A stretch of 64,000 nucleotides of DNA from Bacteroidetes bacterium UKL13-3 (GTDB lineage Bacteria > Bacteroidota > Bacteroidia > UKL13-3): positions 682,001 to 746,000 of the forward strand of contig CP012155.1 of NCBI GenBank assembly GCA_001602415.1. Reading direction: 5' to 3'. Below the pieces are notes generated by a model, which saw only the letters and a program-made list of their open reading frames with translations, was not told the origin of the DNA and did not search any database. Both the position numbers and the translations under genes were made by a program. This document shows, one piece after another, positions 45,383 to 55,336 of this stretch (positions are counted from its first letter, which is position 1; each line of letters opens with the position of its first letter).

Positions 45383-48300
45383 ATGAAGAAAATTGTTACG
45401 CATCTTATAGTGTTTATCTTATTTTTAATACATTATAGCACTTTTGCCCAAAAGCAAAATAACCAATGGCAATTTGGGAATAGCAAAATTAACTTTAATA
45501 CAAATCCACCGAGTGTAGTTGCTAGTCCTCCTTATTATGATCCTGACGGTTATAATTTATATTCTTCTGTTGCTGATAGAAATACTGGAAAATTATTGTT
45601 TTATGCGACTAAAAGTCAGGTTTGGAATGCTAATAATCAAAAAATGTCTAATGGTGACATGTTAAAGGATTCATCTGGTAGACTTGTAATGGTCCCTTTA
45701 GGTTCTGATTACGATTTTAGCCCATTTGTTATTGTTCCAAAACCAGGAAGCAGCAGTTTATATTACATCATAACTAAATCCGATTTTTACAATTATGACG
45801 ACAATACGCACTTTTCTGGTATATTTTATAGCGTTGTAGATATGACGTTGAATGGTGGATTAGGCGATGTTGTTTTAGGTCAAAAAAATAGGTTACTATT
45901 TCAAACTAAAGGTGGAGGGCCGGCTATGGCTGTTATTCCTGCTTCGGATGGCTTGAGTTTTTGGTTAATAGGATCGGATACTGCGGATGCTCTTTTTTCA
46001 TTAAAAATTGATAGCAAGGGCTTTCAAGCTACACCTGTGCGTTACAAAATAGGAGTTAATTTTTCTGACAACCCGTCGGTCTTCGACTTGAAAATTAATA
46101 GACAATTTAACAAACTCGCATTTGGAGATGTCCAAAGAATAAACATATTGGATTTTAATAACACAACTGGCGTTATATCAAATTTAATAAGCTGGCAACA
46201 ATATACAACAAACGTTGGATTGCTATCAACCGAATTTTCTCCAAATGGTAAAGTGTTGTATGTTAGCAATTATCAATCACTTGTTCAATATGATATTAGT
46301 AAAACCACAGGTGTGGCTATACAAAATTCTGCTGTTGTTTTGGAGGACATTACCCCCGGTACAGTCGAGCATAATGGCATCTTACAGTTGGCCAGTAATA
46401 ACAAAATATATTGCAATTGCGGTAAATTTCTTTCTGTTGTTAATTGCCCAAATAAATTGGGTGCTGCCTGTGGGTTTCAACCAACCGCAATTTCATTAGA
46501 CACATCATCATGGGAATTCTATAGCTTACCCCCATGGGTGTATTATGCAAGCGATGCACCAGCACTAATTTCAAATAGCATTGCTTATTCCGATTCGTGT
46601 TTTGGTAGGGCTACTCAGTTTTTTATTAAAGATACTACTGGCATATTAAATGTTACGTGGAATTTTGGTGACTCAGCAAGTGGAGCAAGCAATACTGCGG
46701 TAGGCTTAACTGCCAACCATGTTTTTTCAAAAGTTGGCAACTATACCGTTCGGGCAATAGTAAGTAATGCATGTGGCGTTGATACTTTATTTTTAAATAG
46801 GGTTACAATTATTAATTGTGTTCCAATAACAGGCTTTAACATCATAGGCGATACATGCAATGTTGCTACAAAGTTTACGTTTAAACCCATTGGAACAACC
46901 ACAGCAGATTCCCTAATTTGGACCTTTGATGACCCTAACAGTGGCGCAAATTCTTATATTTCATTTCCGGCCAACCCCAATGCCTTACATACATTTTCTG
47001 CCGCTGGCATTTATAAAGTATGCCTTATTTTACAGGAGCCAGGTTTTCCTTTAGATACTGTATGTAAAACGGTTAATATTGGCCAATGCTGCAACGGCAT
47101 TATCACAACAAAAGACTCGTGCCTTCAAAATAGTATTCCATTTTCAATTATAAATGATAGCACAATAACAAGTGTTACGTGGAATTTTGGTGACTCAGCA
47201 AGTGGAGCAAGCAATACTGCGGTAGGCTTAACTGCCAACCATGTTTTTTCAAAAGTTGGCAACTATACCGTTCGGGCAATAGTAAGTAATGCATGTGGCG
47301 TTGATACTTTATTTTTAAATAGGGTTACAATTATTAATTGTGTTCCAATAACAGGCTTTAACATCATAGGCGATACATGCAATGTTGCTGCAAAGTTTAC
47401 GTTTAAACCCATTGGAACAACCACAGCAGATTCCCTAATTTGGACCTTTGATGCCCCTAACAGTGGCGCAAATTCTTATATTTCATTTCCGGCCAATCCC
47501 AATGCCTTACATACATTTTCTGCCGCGGGCATTTATAAAGTATGCCTTATTTTACAGGAGCCAGGTTTTCCTTTAGATACTGTATGTAAAACGGTTAATA
47601 TTGGCCAATGCTGCAACGGCATTATCACAACAAAAGACTCGTGCCTTCAAAATAGTATTCCATTTTCAATTATAAATGATAGCACAATAACAAGTGTTAC
47701 GTGGAATTTTGGTGACTCAGCAAGTGGAGCAAGCAATACTGCGGTAGGCTTAACTGCCAACCATGTTTTTTCAAAAGTTGGCAACTATACTGTTCGGGCA
47801 ATAGTAAGTAATGCATGTGGCGTTGATACTTTATTTTTAAATAGGGTTACAATTATTAATTGTGTTCCAATAACAGGCTTTAACATCATAGGCGATACAT
47901 GCAATGTTGCTGCAAAGTTTACGTTTAAACCCATAGGAACAACCACAGCAGATTCCCTAATTTGGACCTTTGATGACCCTAACAGTGGCGCAAATTCTTA
48001 TATTTCATTTCCGGCCAATCCCAATGCCTTACATACATTTTCTGCCGCGGGCATTTATAAAGTATGCCTTATTTTACAGGAGCCAGGTTTTCCTCTAGAT
48101 ACTGTATGTAAAACGGTTAATATTGGCCAATGCTGCAACGGCATTATCACAACAAAAGACTCGTGCCTTCAAAATAGTATTCCATTTTCAATTATAAATG
48201 ATAGCACAATAACAAGTGTTACGTGGAATTTTGGTGACTCAGCAAGTGGAGCAAGCAATACATCAACTTCTTTAACACCTACACATTTATTTTCAGCAAT

Positions 48301-48676
48301 AGGCACATACAACATACGTTCTATTATAAATTCTTCGTGTGGTATAGATACATTGTTTAAAACCCTTGCAATAACAAGCTGCGACAGTACTATTGATGTT
48401 TGCGAATTATCCATTGCAAACGTATTTACTCCAAACGGTGACGGAATAAATGACAAGTTTTATCCATTAACTAAATGCACAACTGAGCAGTATGAATTCT
48501 TCATTTATAATAGATGGGGTCAACTGGTTTACAAAACAACTAACCAAACAGATAAATGGGATGGAAAATATAGAGAAGAAGACTGTTCAGAAGGAGTTTA
48601 TATGTACTTAATACGATATAAATATCCAACACAACCTGCCAAAAACGTTTACGGGTCAATTTCTCTTTTAAGGTAG
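45383..48676 (+). CDS. Large T9SS-secreted protein with three identical-type PKD repeat units
   Basis: 1097 residues. A signal peptide (MKKIVTHLIVFILFLIHYSTFAQ) is followed by a propeller-like N-terminal region up to about 400 (repeated short blocks such as NGKVLYVSNYQSLVQYDIS). Three 174-residue units (about 424-945) follow, each with WNFGDSASGASN and HVFSKVGNYTVRAIVSNACGVDT in part (PKD-type fold) and CCNGIITTKDSC. A partial fourth unit and a type B (gliding-motility-type) C-terminal sorting domain (VFTPNGDGINDKFYP, YNRWGQLVYKT, WDGKYREEDCSEGVY) complete it. It should be exported to the cell surface through the type IX system, perhaps as an adhesin; the ligand is unknown. Confidence 0.88.
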   Translation: MKKIVTHLIVFILFLIHYSTFAQKQNNQWQFGNSKINFNTNPPSVVASPPYYDPDGYNLYSSVADRNTGKLLFYATKSQVWNANNQKMSNGDMLKDSSGRLVMVPLGSDYDFSPFVIVPKPGSSSLYYIITKSDFYNYDDNTHFSGIFYSVVDMTLNGGLGDVVLGQKNRLLFQTKGGGPAMAVIPASDGLSFWLIGSDTADALFSLKIDSKGFQATPVRYKIGVNFSDNPSVFDLKINRQFNKLAFGDVQRINILDFNNTTGVISNLISWQQYTTNVGLLSTEFSPNGKVLYVSNYQSLVQYDISKTTGVAIQNSAVVLEDITPGTVEHNGILQLASNNKIYCNCGKFLSVVNCPNKLGAACGFQPTAISLDTSSWEFYSLPPWVYYASDAPALISNSIAYSDSCFGRATQFFIKDTTGILNVTWNFGDSASGASNTAVGLTANHVFSKVGNYTVRAIVSNACGVDTLFLNRVTIINCVPITGFNIIGDTCNVATKFTFKPIGTTTADSLIWTFDDPNSGANSYISFPANPNALHTFSAAGIYKVCLILQEPGFPLDTVCKTVNIGQCCNGIITTKDSCLQNSIPFSIINDSTITSVTWNFGDSASGASNTAVGLTANHVFSKVGNYTVRAIVSNACGVDTLFLNRVTIINCVPITGFNIIGDTCNVAAKFTFKPIGTTTADSLIWTFDAPNSGANSYISFPANPNALHTFSAAGIYKVCLILQEPGFPLDTVCKTVNIGQCCNGIITTKDSCLQNSIPFSIINDSTITSVTWNFGDSASGASNTAVGLTANHVFSKVGNYTVRAIVSNACGVDTLFLNRVTIINCVPITGFNIIGDTCNVAAKFTFKPIGTTTADSLIWTFDDPNSGANSYISFPANPNALHTFSAAGIYKVCLILQEPGFPLDTVCKTVNIGQCCNGIITTKDSCLQNSIPFSIINDSTITSVTWNFGDSASGASNTSTSLTPTHLFSAIGTYNIRSIINSSCGIDTLFKTLAITSCDSTIDVCELSIANVFTPNGDGINDKFYPLTKCTTEQYEFFIYNRWGQLVYKTTNQTDKWDGKYREEDCSEGVYMYLIRYKYPTQPAKNVYGSISLLR
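46652..48261 (+). repeat. Three 522-base tandem repeats plus a partial fourth
   Basis: The string GTTACGTGGAATTTTGGTGA starts at 46652, 47174, 47696 and 48218, a period of exactly 522 bases (174 codons). The three full units differ at only a handful of bases (for example GATGACCCT, GATGCCCCT, GATGACCCT). The fourth unit matches for about 44 bases and then diverges. Confidence 0.93.
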
Positions 48677-48962
48677 TGACAGAATAAAATGAATTAACGT
48701 ATTTAAATAAAATTACCCTTGTACTTGTTGGTGTTTTCTGTAATGTATAACTCATTGCACAACCTAAATGGAAATCAACAAAAATATGAAATGTAGTTGG
48801 GTTTATATTTTTTACACTGGGTCTTTTTCTTTATGTATATGAAGATTTTTTATGGTAGAATAGTAGTTGCTTATGAACTTTCGAAAATCTATTAAAGATT
48901 AAGCTAAAAATAAAAGGGTTAGCAAGTATTGTTTTGCATGGTGAGTAAAGAAAAAATATCAT

Positions 48963-49158
48963 CTATTTAATCACCAACTTGAGTTGCTCCAATAACAGTT
49001 CGTGTTTGCCTTAAATAGCGTTTAATCCTTGTTTATGGTAGTTCATTACAGTAAGTAGGTCAATATTTTCGTTAGATTTAATAACGAATAATTCGGCTAA
49101 ATCTTTTTGGACAGTATCTTTTATCATCTATACAAATATGTTTTTTGCCGAATTGTCT
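48963..49158 (-). pseudogene. Relic of an aspartokinase C-terminus
   Basis: On the reverse strand this reads KDLAELFVIKSNENIDLLTV, then MNYHKQGLNAI, a stop, GKHELLLEQLKLVIK and a stop. It matches the end of the intact aspartokinase at 58629 (KDLAELFVVKSNENIELLTV, GLKAILGKRELLLEQ, FVIK). It has an internal TAA, another stop near the 5' side (FV-stop-MIKDTV), and small deletions in both directions. Nothing of the kinase domain is left in the 577-base gap 48677-49253; the rest of that gap shows no gene. Confidence 0.85.
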
Positions 49159-49253
49159 ACTTTCCTTTTAATCATCTTTTTATTTATAAAACTTTAAGAA
49201 ACGCAAAACTAAAATTATATTAACTTCGTTCATTATTTTAAAATGTATTAAAA

Positions 49254-49727
49254 ATGAAAAACATTGGATTCATATTATTAGGAGTTATTTTATTTACAAC
49301 AACATCTTTTAAGAAGTCTGACGAGCTGAAATGGATGACTTTTGATGAAGGATATAAGCTTGCTCAGAAGAAAGGAAAGATAATGCTAATTGATGTATAT
49401 ACCGATTGGTGTGGTTGGTGTAAACGAATGGATAGAGATACCTACGCAAAATCTGAAATTATTAGTTTACTAAATGAAGATTATGTAGCAATAAAATTTA
49501 ATCCTGAAATTAGCGGTGTAACTTACACGTTTGACGGTAAAAAATATTCTGGAGAAGAACTTGCCCGGGTTATCAGCCAAAATCAACTGAGCGGTTACCC
49601 TACAACAGTATTCTACTATCCTAAAAGCAAAAAAACAAACGTTGTAGGCGGCTATTTTGATGCCAACAGATTTAAAGGTGTGTTGGAAGGAATTAAATCA
49701 GAGTTTAAACCCACAACAATAAAATAA
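49254..49727 (+). CDS. Secreted thioredoxin-fold protein (CGWC)
   Basis: 157 residues. A hydrophobic N-terminus (MKNIGFILLGVILFTTTSF) suggests export. The thioredoxin fold has LIDVYTDWCGWCKRMDRDTY (active-site CGWC), a cis-proline block SGYPTTVFYYP, and an insertion between (GVTYTFDGKKYSGEEL). It belongs to the thioredoxin_7/DUF255 type common in Bacteroidota and probably handles disulfides in the periplasm. It shares a terminator with recA. Confidence 0.85.
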   Translation: MKNIGFILLGVILFTTTSFKKSDELKWMTFDEGYKLAQKKGKIMLIDVYTDWCGWCKRMDRDTYAKSEIISLLNEDYVAIKFNPEISGVTYTFDGKKYSGEELARVISQNQLSGYPTTVFYYPKSKKTNVVGGYFDANRFKGVLEGIKSEFKPTTIK

Positions 49728-49729
49728 AA

Positions 49730-49765
49730 AAAAAGTCCTGCAGTGTACAACCTGCAGGACTTTTT
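49730..49765. terminator. Bidirectional terminator between the thioredoxin-fold gene and recA
   Basis: GTCCTGCAG (49735-49743) and CTGCAGGAC (49752-49760) form a perfect 9-bp stem with an 8-base loop, with a long A run before it and T5 after it. Both convergent genes end close by. Confidence 0.9.
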
Positions 49766-49785
49766 ATTTTTAGACGGTAAAGGAA

Positions 49786-50820
49786 TTATTCTCCCATTTC
49801 AACCTTTATATTGTATTCGCCACCAAAGGCTTTCTCTTTGATTTTAGCTTCTATCTCATCGGCTAATTCTGGATTGTCGAGGAATAATTGTTTAACGGCC
49901 TCACGACCTTGGCCCAACTTGGTATCGCCATAGCTAAACCACGATCCACTTTTCTTCACAATTTCCATATCACTTCCTAAATCTACAATTTCGCCCACTT
50001 TTGAAATTCCAGATCCATAAATAATATCAAATTCAACTGTTCGGAAAGGAGGAGCAACTTTATTTTTAACAACCTTAACTTTAGTACGGTTACCAATAAT
50101 ATCATTTCCTTCTTTTAATTGGCCAATTCTACGAATATCCAAACGAACTGAAGCATAAAACTTCAAAGCGTTACCACCAGTAGTGGTCTCAGGGTTACCA
50201 AACATTACACCTATTTTTTCACGCAACTGGTTAATGAAAATACAGATACAACCAGTTTTATTAATTGTTCCAGTGAGTTTTCGTAATGCTTGACTCATCA
50301 AGCGTGCTTGCAATCCCATTTTAGAATCACCCATATCACCTTCAATTTCTGCTTTAGGTACTAGTGCTGCAACCGAGTCGATAACAATAATATCAATTGC
50401 ACCTGAACGGATTAAAGCATCTGCAATTTCGAGAGCTTGCTCTCCGTCATCCGGTTGCGAGATGAGTAGGTTATCTACATCAATACCTAATTTTTGCGCG
50501 TAGCCTTTATCAAAAGCATGTTCAGCATCAATAAACGCAGCCATTCCACCATTTTTTTGAACTTGTGCAATGGCATGTTGAGCCAATGTTGTTTTACCAG
50601 AAGATTCGGGGCCGTATATTTCAATAATTCTTCCTGTTGGAAATCCACCAATTCCTAGTGCTATATCCAAACCTAATGATCCTGTTGAGATAGCTTCTAC
50701 TCCTTCAACCACACCGCCATCCAACTTCATGATGGTTCCTTTTCCATAGGTTTTTTCTAGCTTATCAATGGTAAGTTGAAGTGCTTTTAATTTTTCTTTG
50801 TTGTCTTGTTTGTCGCTCAT
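49786..50820 (-). CDS. recA: Recombinase RecA
   Basis: 344 residues with the RecA core: Walker [21 protein letters not shown], Walker [20 protein letters not shown] in part, loop L1 [15 protein letters not shown], and [29 protein letters not shown] in part (loop L2 region). It drives strand exchange and the SOS response in bacteria that have LexA. I see no clear LexA box upstream. No regX or recX neighbour is present. Confidence 0.97.
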   Translation of the reverse strand: MSDKQDNKEKLKALQLTIDKLEKTYGKGTIMKLDGGVVEGVEAISTGSLGLDIALGIGGFPTGRIIEIYGPESSGKTTLAQHAIAQVQKNGGMAAFIDAEHAFDKGYAQKLGIDVDNLLISQPDDGEQALEIADALIRSGAIDIIVIDSVAALVPKAEIEGDMGDSKMGLQARLMSQALRKLTGTINKTGCICIFINQLREKIGVMFGNPETTTGGNALKFYASVRLDIRRIGQLKEGNDIIGNRTKVKVVKNKVAPPFRTVEFDIIYGSGISKVGEIVDLGSDMEIVKKSGSWFSYGDTKLGQGREAVKQLFLDNPELADEIEAKIKEKAFGGEYNIKVEMGE

Positions 50821-50947
50821 AATAATTGATTATTCTTTTTCGAATTTCTGATAAATACCTTAAAAAAAAAGGGATGTGCAAAAAATGTATACCAATTTCT
50901 CTGCACATTTTTCTTCTGTTTTCGTGTACAAAGATTATCGAGTTGTT

Positions 50948-50975
50948 CGCAGCCTATCTGCGGGCAAATTTTTTT
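50948..50975 (+). repeat. Small hairpin repeat, copy 2
   Basis: CGCAG-CCTAT-CTGCG followed by GGGCAAA and T10. It matches the string at 9874-9890 (GCAGCCTATCTG then C or T and GGGC). It could be a terminator-like element or the end of a lost mobile element. The rest of the gap 50821-51115 has no gene. Confidence 0.5.
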
Positions 50976-51115
50976 TTTCGATAGACTAAATATTTTTTTT
51001 AACTAAATTTAGAGAACGGACAACAAATTAACTTGTTTTAATGTTATGTGATTGTTAATTTTGAGACACTTAATAGTTAAGTAATTTGCATAAAACTTAA
51101 AATCAATATGTTATA

Positions 51116-52309
51116 ATGACCTTTAAAATAGACGTTCGCTTCTTTCTTCTACTTACAAAACAGTTGGGAATACTGCTGTTGATGGTGAGTACTGCGCATG
51201 CGAATGACTATTCCAAACCGGTTAAGATTGATTTATATGGACACTCATTGGTTTTTACATTTCATGAAAGTTTTGAGGTGGCGAGCAATCAATGTTTTAG
51301 TGAAGAAACATTGCAAAGCAATGTTGATCATCTTTTACAAAACGAAAATGTAGAGTTACTAATTGCAGAGATGGACGGTTATGCGCTCTCTTTACAAATG
51401 GATGATATTGCATACTTGTTGATGCTGAATAAAGTAACAAACACCATTCTGAAAGAAGGAAGCGATGATTGTAAAACACTATTTAAATATACAATACTGC
51501 ATAAAAAAGGATTTGATGTATTTGTTGGCTATACTCAATCGACCATAACGTTATACGGTAGAACCAATATGATGATTGATAACTGCTTGTTCATAGAGCG
51601 TGGTAACAAGAAGTATTTTGACTTATCTTTTAATCAACATGCAGAGCCACACGCGGAACATTTATTTGTGATGAGGCATCAGGGGAAAGCCCTTCCGTTG
51701 GTAATGAACATGATTACACCTCCTGCATTTGGTGCAAAACAAACCAAAAAGGTAATGCCTTTTGAATACGATGGATTCTTGTATTTTTTCACCTCAAAAA
51801 TTAACCAATCATTGGTGGAGTATTATAAGGAGTTACCAACCATCAACATTAGTAATGTTTACCTGAATTATGGCTTGTCATCTGCCGCTACCGCATCCTT
51901 AATTCAAGAGATGAAAAAGGCCACATCATCAATGTCGACTACCGAAGGAGTGAATTTTCTTTTGCGTTTTGTACAAACAACATTTGAGTATAAAAAAGAT
52001 GAATTGGTTTATGGTCAGGAGAAGTTTTCTTTTCCTGAAGAAACCCTCACCAATGCTTATTCAGATTGTGAAGATAAAGCCATGTTATTTGCAGTATTGG
52101 TTAACAAGGTGTATGGTTTAAAATCGGTAGCGCTTTATTATAAAGATGCTGATCACATCAATATAGCGATTGAGAGTTGGAAGCAAAATATCAAAGGGAA
52201 TTTTGTGTTCAACGATCACAACTATGTAATTTGCGAGCCTACCGGAAAAGGATTTAATATTGGAGAGAGTTCTACTTCGGTTCATTTAGCCAGCCTTATC
52301 GACTGGTAA
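51116..52309 (+). CDS. Secreted transglutaminase-like protein
   Basis: 397 residues. The N-terminus has a long hydrophobic signal (FFLLLTKQLGILLLMVSTAHA). The C-terminal 150 residues fit a transglutaminase-like cysteine-protease fold. Cys is in YSDCEDKAMLFAVLV, His in DADHINIAIE, and the third position is CEPTGKGFNIG, with Glu where Asp is usual. The middle is unassigned. No partner is recognisable; the convergent glycosyltransferase ends one base later. The role is unknown, perhaps a periplasmic peptidase or cross-linking enzyme. Confidence 0.7.
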   Translation: MTFKIDVRFFLLLTKQLGILLLMVSTAHANDYSKPVKIDLYGHSLVFTFHESFEVASNQCFSEETLQSNVDHLLQNENVELLIAEMDGYALSLQMDDIAYLLMLNKVTNTILKEGSDDCKTLFKYTILHKKGFDVFVGYTQSTITLYGRTNMMIDNCLFIERGNKKYFDLSFNQHAEPHAEHLFVMRHQGKALPLVMNMITPPAFGAKQTKKVMPFEYDGFLYFFTSKINQSLVEYYKELPTINISNVYLNYGLSSAATASLIQEMKKATSSMSTTEGVNFLLRFVQTTFEYKKDELVYGQEKFSFPEETLTNAYSDCEDKAMLFAVLVNKVYGLKSVALYYKDADHINIAIESWKQNIKGNFVFNDHNYVICEPTGKGFNIGESSTSVHLASLIDW

Positions 52310-52310
52310 T

Positions 52311-53819
52311 TCATTTATCTACCTTATAGATATAGTACGTTTGGTTTACGTTCACCGGATTGAGTACATGCATGGTTTTATCCAACAAACTCGATTCAAT
52401 TGTTGCTTCGTAATTTAAGCCATGCACATATTGTTTAATGGTTTCAACACGTTTATCAATATTATCAGCTTCCGAAAAAATAATATAATCGGGTAGGGGT
52501 AGATGGTATTTAGTGATGCTATCAAAAACTACTTGAGCAGGAAACTCTCCGGCAATTTCGTAAGGTTTATCCCATTTTCCAATGTAAAACAATGGCATCA
52601 TTACTGCATTCCATGTATTACTCGATTCAATCATATAATGCTTCATGTCTTTTTTATGATACAAATAACTCATTGCATCAACTCTACTTATTTTGGTTGA
52701 ACTTGGTGTTAAAAGGATGAGTAAAATAATGTTTGTTACCCAAAAGAAATTCCATAATCGTTTCATCCATAATGGTCGATTTATCCAATATGCCGATTGG
52801 CTGGTAAAGCTTGTCCAACCGGCTATTCCGGCCATCACAAAAAATGGAATTACGGGTAAAATAAAACGTTCTTGTTTGTTTGGGAAATAGCTGTGAAAAA
52901 CAAAAAAACATAATGCGGGTAAAATTATCCAGAGGTATTGTTTCCATGACTTGTATATGCCAAAAAACAAGAACAAACTTATTGGAGGAATCATTAAACC
53001 ACTTACCAGTAAAATGTAATTATACCACGGTCCATTAATATAATTTGTAGCGTTGGCAATATTGTAATTGGTGTATTCTTGAAACTCAGCAAAGGGTCGG
53101 CCCCAAATGAACATATCAATTCCACCCTGAATTAAAACCATTGAAAGGGCTGCACCAATTCCAAAGTAAACACCTTGTATCCATTTGCGTTGCATCCAAA
53201 TAGCTAACCCCATTCCGCCAATAAACATGATAGTTTGAAAACGAAACGAAAAGGCAATTCCTGCTACCAATCCTGCTACTAAAAATCCGAATAGTTTATT
53301 GCGTTCGTCTGCCTTTATCAATAGCCAAGTGGCAACCATCAATGGAGGAATGCAAACCATTTCAACCATATTCCTTACACTCATCATTGGTATAAACCAA
53401 TACAAGGCAAGAATAAGTCCTACCTGTTTGGCAACTTTTACTCCGCTTAATTGTGCCGATATTTTGTAACCGTAAAACACAATAACCATGCTGTATAAAG
53501 CATGCAATATTCGTACGATATACATTTTAATGGCTGGATCATTTAAACCTATTGTTTTAAAAAATAGAAACAGCAGAAAATGCATTCCAGGGTAAAACAA
53601 ACTATGTCCGCTGGCTACTGTATTGCCATTCCAAGGCATCCATGATTTGTAGTCAACACCATCCACCCATTGCTGGGCAACCTCTATAACTAAAAAATGA
53701 TCATCAGAAAATCCGTATCCGTGCGAAAAAACAGCAGCAATTAGGCGCACAAACAATCCCAAAAATAAGATGCTGCGAAGTGGATGTTGGTTATAATAAT
53801 GTTGAATAAGTTGTAACAT
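52311..53819 (-). CDS. Membrane glycosyltransferase, GT22 (Alg9/PIG-B) like
   Basis: 502 residues with about ten hydrophobic helices. The first loop has the acidic GYGFSDDHFLVIEVAQQW, typical of GT-C enzymes that use lipid-linked sugars. A later block NKQERFILPVIPFFVMAGI resembles the HKE-RF-LP-LP motif of the GT22 mannosyltransferases. It probably adds a sugar from a polyprenyl-phosphate donor on the periplasmic side. Donor and acceptor are unknown. No other glycan gene is near. Confidence 0.75.
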   Translation of the reverse strand: MLQLIQHYYNQHPLRSILFLGLFVRLIAAVFSHGYGFSDDHFLVIEVAQQWVDGVDYKSWMPWNGNTVASGHSLFYPGMHFLLFLFFKTIGLNDPAIKMYIVRILHALYSMVIVFYGYKISAQLSGVKVAKQVGLILALYWFIPMMSVRNMVEMVCIPPLMVATWLLIKADERNKLFGFLVAGLVAGIAFSFRFQTIMFIGGMGLAIWMQRKWIQGVYFGIGAALSMVLIQGGIDMFIWGRPFAEFQEYTNYNIANATNYINGPWYNYILLVSGLMIPPISLFLFFGIYKSWKQYLWIILPALCFFVFHSYFPNKQERFILPVIPFFVMAGIAGWTSFTSQSAYWINRPLWMKRLWNFFWVTNIILLILLTPSSTKISRVDAMSYLYHKKDMKHYMIESSNTWNAVMMPLFYIGKWDKPYEIAGEFPAQVVFDSITKYHLPLPDYIIFSEADNIDKRVETIKQYVHGLNYEATIESSLLDKTMHVLNPVNVNQTYYIYKVDK

Positions 53820-53833
53820 GCTTAATTGAGGAA

Positions 53834-54283
53834 TTAACGTTTAATATCTTCTGAACTAACCAAGGCCATTGTTGCAGTTCCTTTTGCAATAAGTGTTTGT
53901 TGATTGCCTTTGTGCACCCATAATTCGCTTTCGCAGAAATGCAAACGAGAACCAGCTTTGACAACGCGCCCAATAGCATGGAGTGTATCGCCTTTGCCTG
54001 GGTTGAAATAGGAAACTTTCATCTCTACAGTAACAACACCTTGACCTTTTTTTACGAGTGTAAATGCAGCAAACCCCATTACAATATCCGAAACGGTTGC
54101 AGTTACTCCTCCATGAACAAACTCCATTTGCTGTAAATGATGTTGCTCTAACGACAACGAACCTTCTATATAACCGGCATCGATGGTGTGAATACTAAAA
54201 CCTATAAAATTAGTGAAATGATTACCACTAATTTTTTCGCGTACCATTTCTATAAATCCGGGTTCTTGTGGTGTAAATGTCAT
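53834..54283 (-). CDS. PaaI-family (hotdog) thioesterase
   Basis: 149 residues with the hotdog-fold motif MEFVHGGVTATVSDIVMGFAA (HGG active-site region) and VTVEMKVSYFNPGKGDTLHAIGRVV in part. Members hydrolyse aryl- or acyl-CoA esters in the cytoplasm. It starts upstream of the glycosyltransferase on the same strand with a 14-base gap, so they may share a transcript. Confidence 0.87.
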   Translation of the reverse strand: MTFTPQEPGFIEMVREKISGNHFTNFIGFSIHTIDAGYIEGSLSLEQHHLQQMEFVHGGVTATVSDIVMGFAAFTLVKKGQGVVTVEMKVSYFNPGKGDTLHAIGRVVKAGSRLHFCESELWVHKGNQQTLIAKGTATMALVSSEDIKR

Positions 54284-54469
54284 ATTTGGTTGTTGCAGAC
54301 TGTGGTATAAGTATTCAGAAATATATTGTTTCTGTTTGTTATAAGCCTATGTTTTACTTCTGATTATCATTCTTCTGTTTGTTTCACTTTGGTTATTTTG
54401 ATGGGGATAAACAATGAAATGATTAAAATTCTTACTTTTGGTGCACTGCGAAAGTACACAAATTTAAGA

Positions 54470-55336
54470 ATGAGCAAACAAGCACTTCCAACAACTAAAA
54501 ATTATATTGATAGAGAGCAATTGAGCCAAATTGCTTCTACGTGCGATTTGTGGATATTATTTGCTGCTGATAAGATTACATTATTAGCTGCCGATAAAGG
54601 GAACAAGCGCGTGGCAGGACTTACTGTATTAGAGAGTCCTGATACACATATTTTTCAGAAAGGATTGTTTGAATTGCGCGGTTGGATAGAAGAACTTGAA
54701 TTGTATGGATTGGATTACAACAATACTCATATAGTGTTTGAGAGTCCGGAATATTGTATTGTTCCCGAGGCTTTATTTTCAGCCGAAAAAGCCGAAACTA
54801 TTATAGCGCTCCAACATGAGTTTCCCAAATTTAGTGCGGTTTTAACCAACCGCATTCAGCAGCGTGATTGGGTGAATGTATTTGCCATTCCGCAACTTTT
54901 TGTATCAACAGTTAAAGTTATTTTTCCGCAGGCTGATGTTTGCCATTATGCTGAGTTTATGTTGCAAGCGTTTGCTATAATCAACCAGAAACAACATGAT
55001 ACTTTATATGTAAACATTCATCCAACCTATATGGATGTAGTTTACTTTAACGGGCAAGAATTATCATTTTCCAACACCTTTAAAACAGAAGCCGATACGG
55101 ATATTATCTATTTTATTTTAAGTGTTGCCGAACAACAAAAAATAAATGGAGATAAACTTAAATTGGTATTAACCGGAGATGTTAACGCAAACGGGGCTTT
55201 ATTATCATTATTAAAAAAATACGTGCCTGAAGTATCTCTTTACAAACGCGATTCAGAGTTTTCGTATCCTGCATCCTTTCGTGAATTTCAAGATCAACAA
55301 TATTTCACATCCACTGCTGTTTTGTTGTGCGAATAA
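54470..55336 (+). CDS. DUF3822 family protein
   Basis: 288 residues from the ATG at 54470 (MSKQALPTTKNYIDREQLSQ). An upstream frame to 54326 looks non-coding, and a TACTTTTG box at 54433-54440 fits a start after it. The body resembles an actin/hexokinase-like fold (LWILFAADKITLLAAD, YVNIHPTYMDVVYFNG, LVLTGDV), as seen in DUF3822 proteins, which Bacteroidota commonly encode next to rsmD. Its last bases overlap rsmD by 10. The function is unknown; a link to rRNA methylation or ribosome work is inferred from the pairing. Confidence 0.78.
   Translation: MSKQALPTTKNYIDREQLSQIASTCDLWILFAADKITLLAADKGNKRVAGLTVLESPDTHIFQKGLFELRGWIEELELYGLDYNNTHIVFESPEYCIVPEALFSAEKAETIIALQHEFPKFSAVLTNRIQQRDWVNVFAIPQLFVSTVKVIFPQADVCHYAEFMLQAFAIINQKQHDTLYVNIHPTYMDVVYFNGQELSFSNTFKTEADTDIIYFILSVAEQQKINGDKLKLVLTGDVNANGALLSLLKKYVPEVSLYKRDSEFSYPASFREFQDQQYFTSTAVLLCE

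Noticed and set aside
46652-48261. Possible assembly collapse or chimera in the 522-bp repeats
   Set aside because: The units differ at a few positions and the frame is kept throughout, so a genuine tandem array is more likely, although copy number is not certain.
50821-51115. LexA-type SOS box in front of recA
   Set aside because: I found no convincing palindrome of the known forms close to the recA start.
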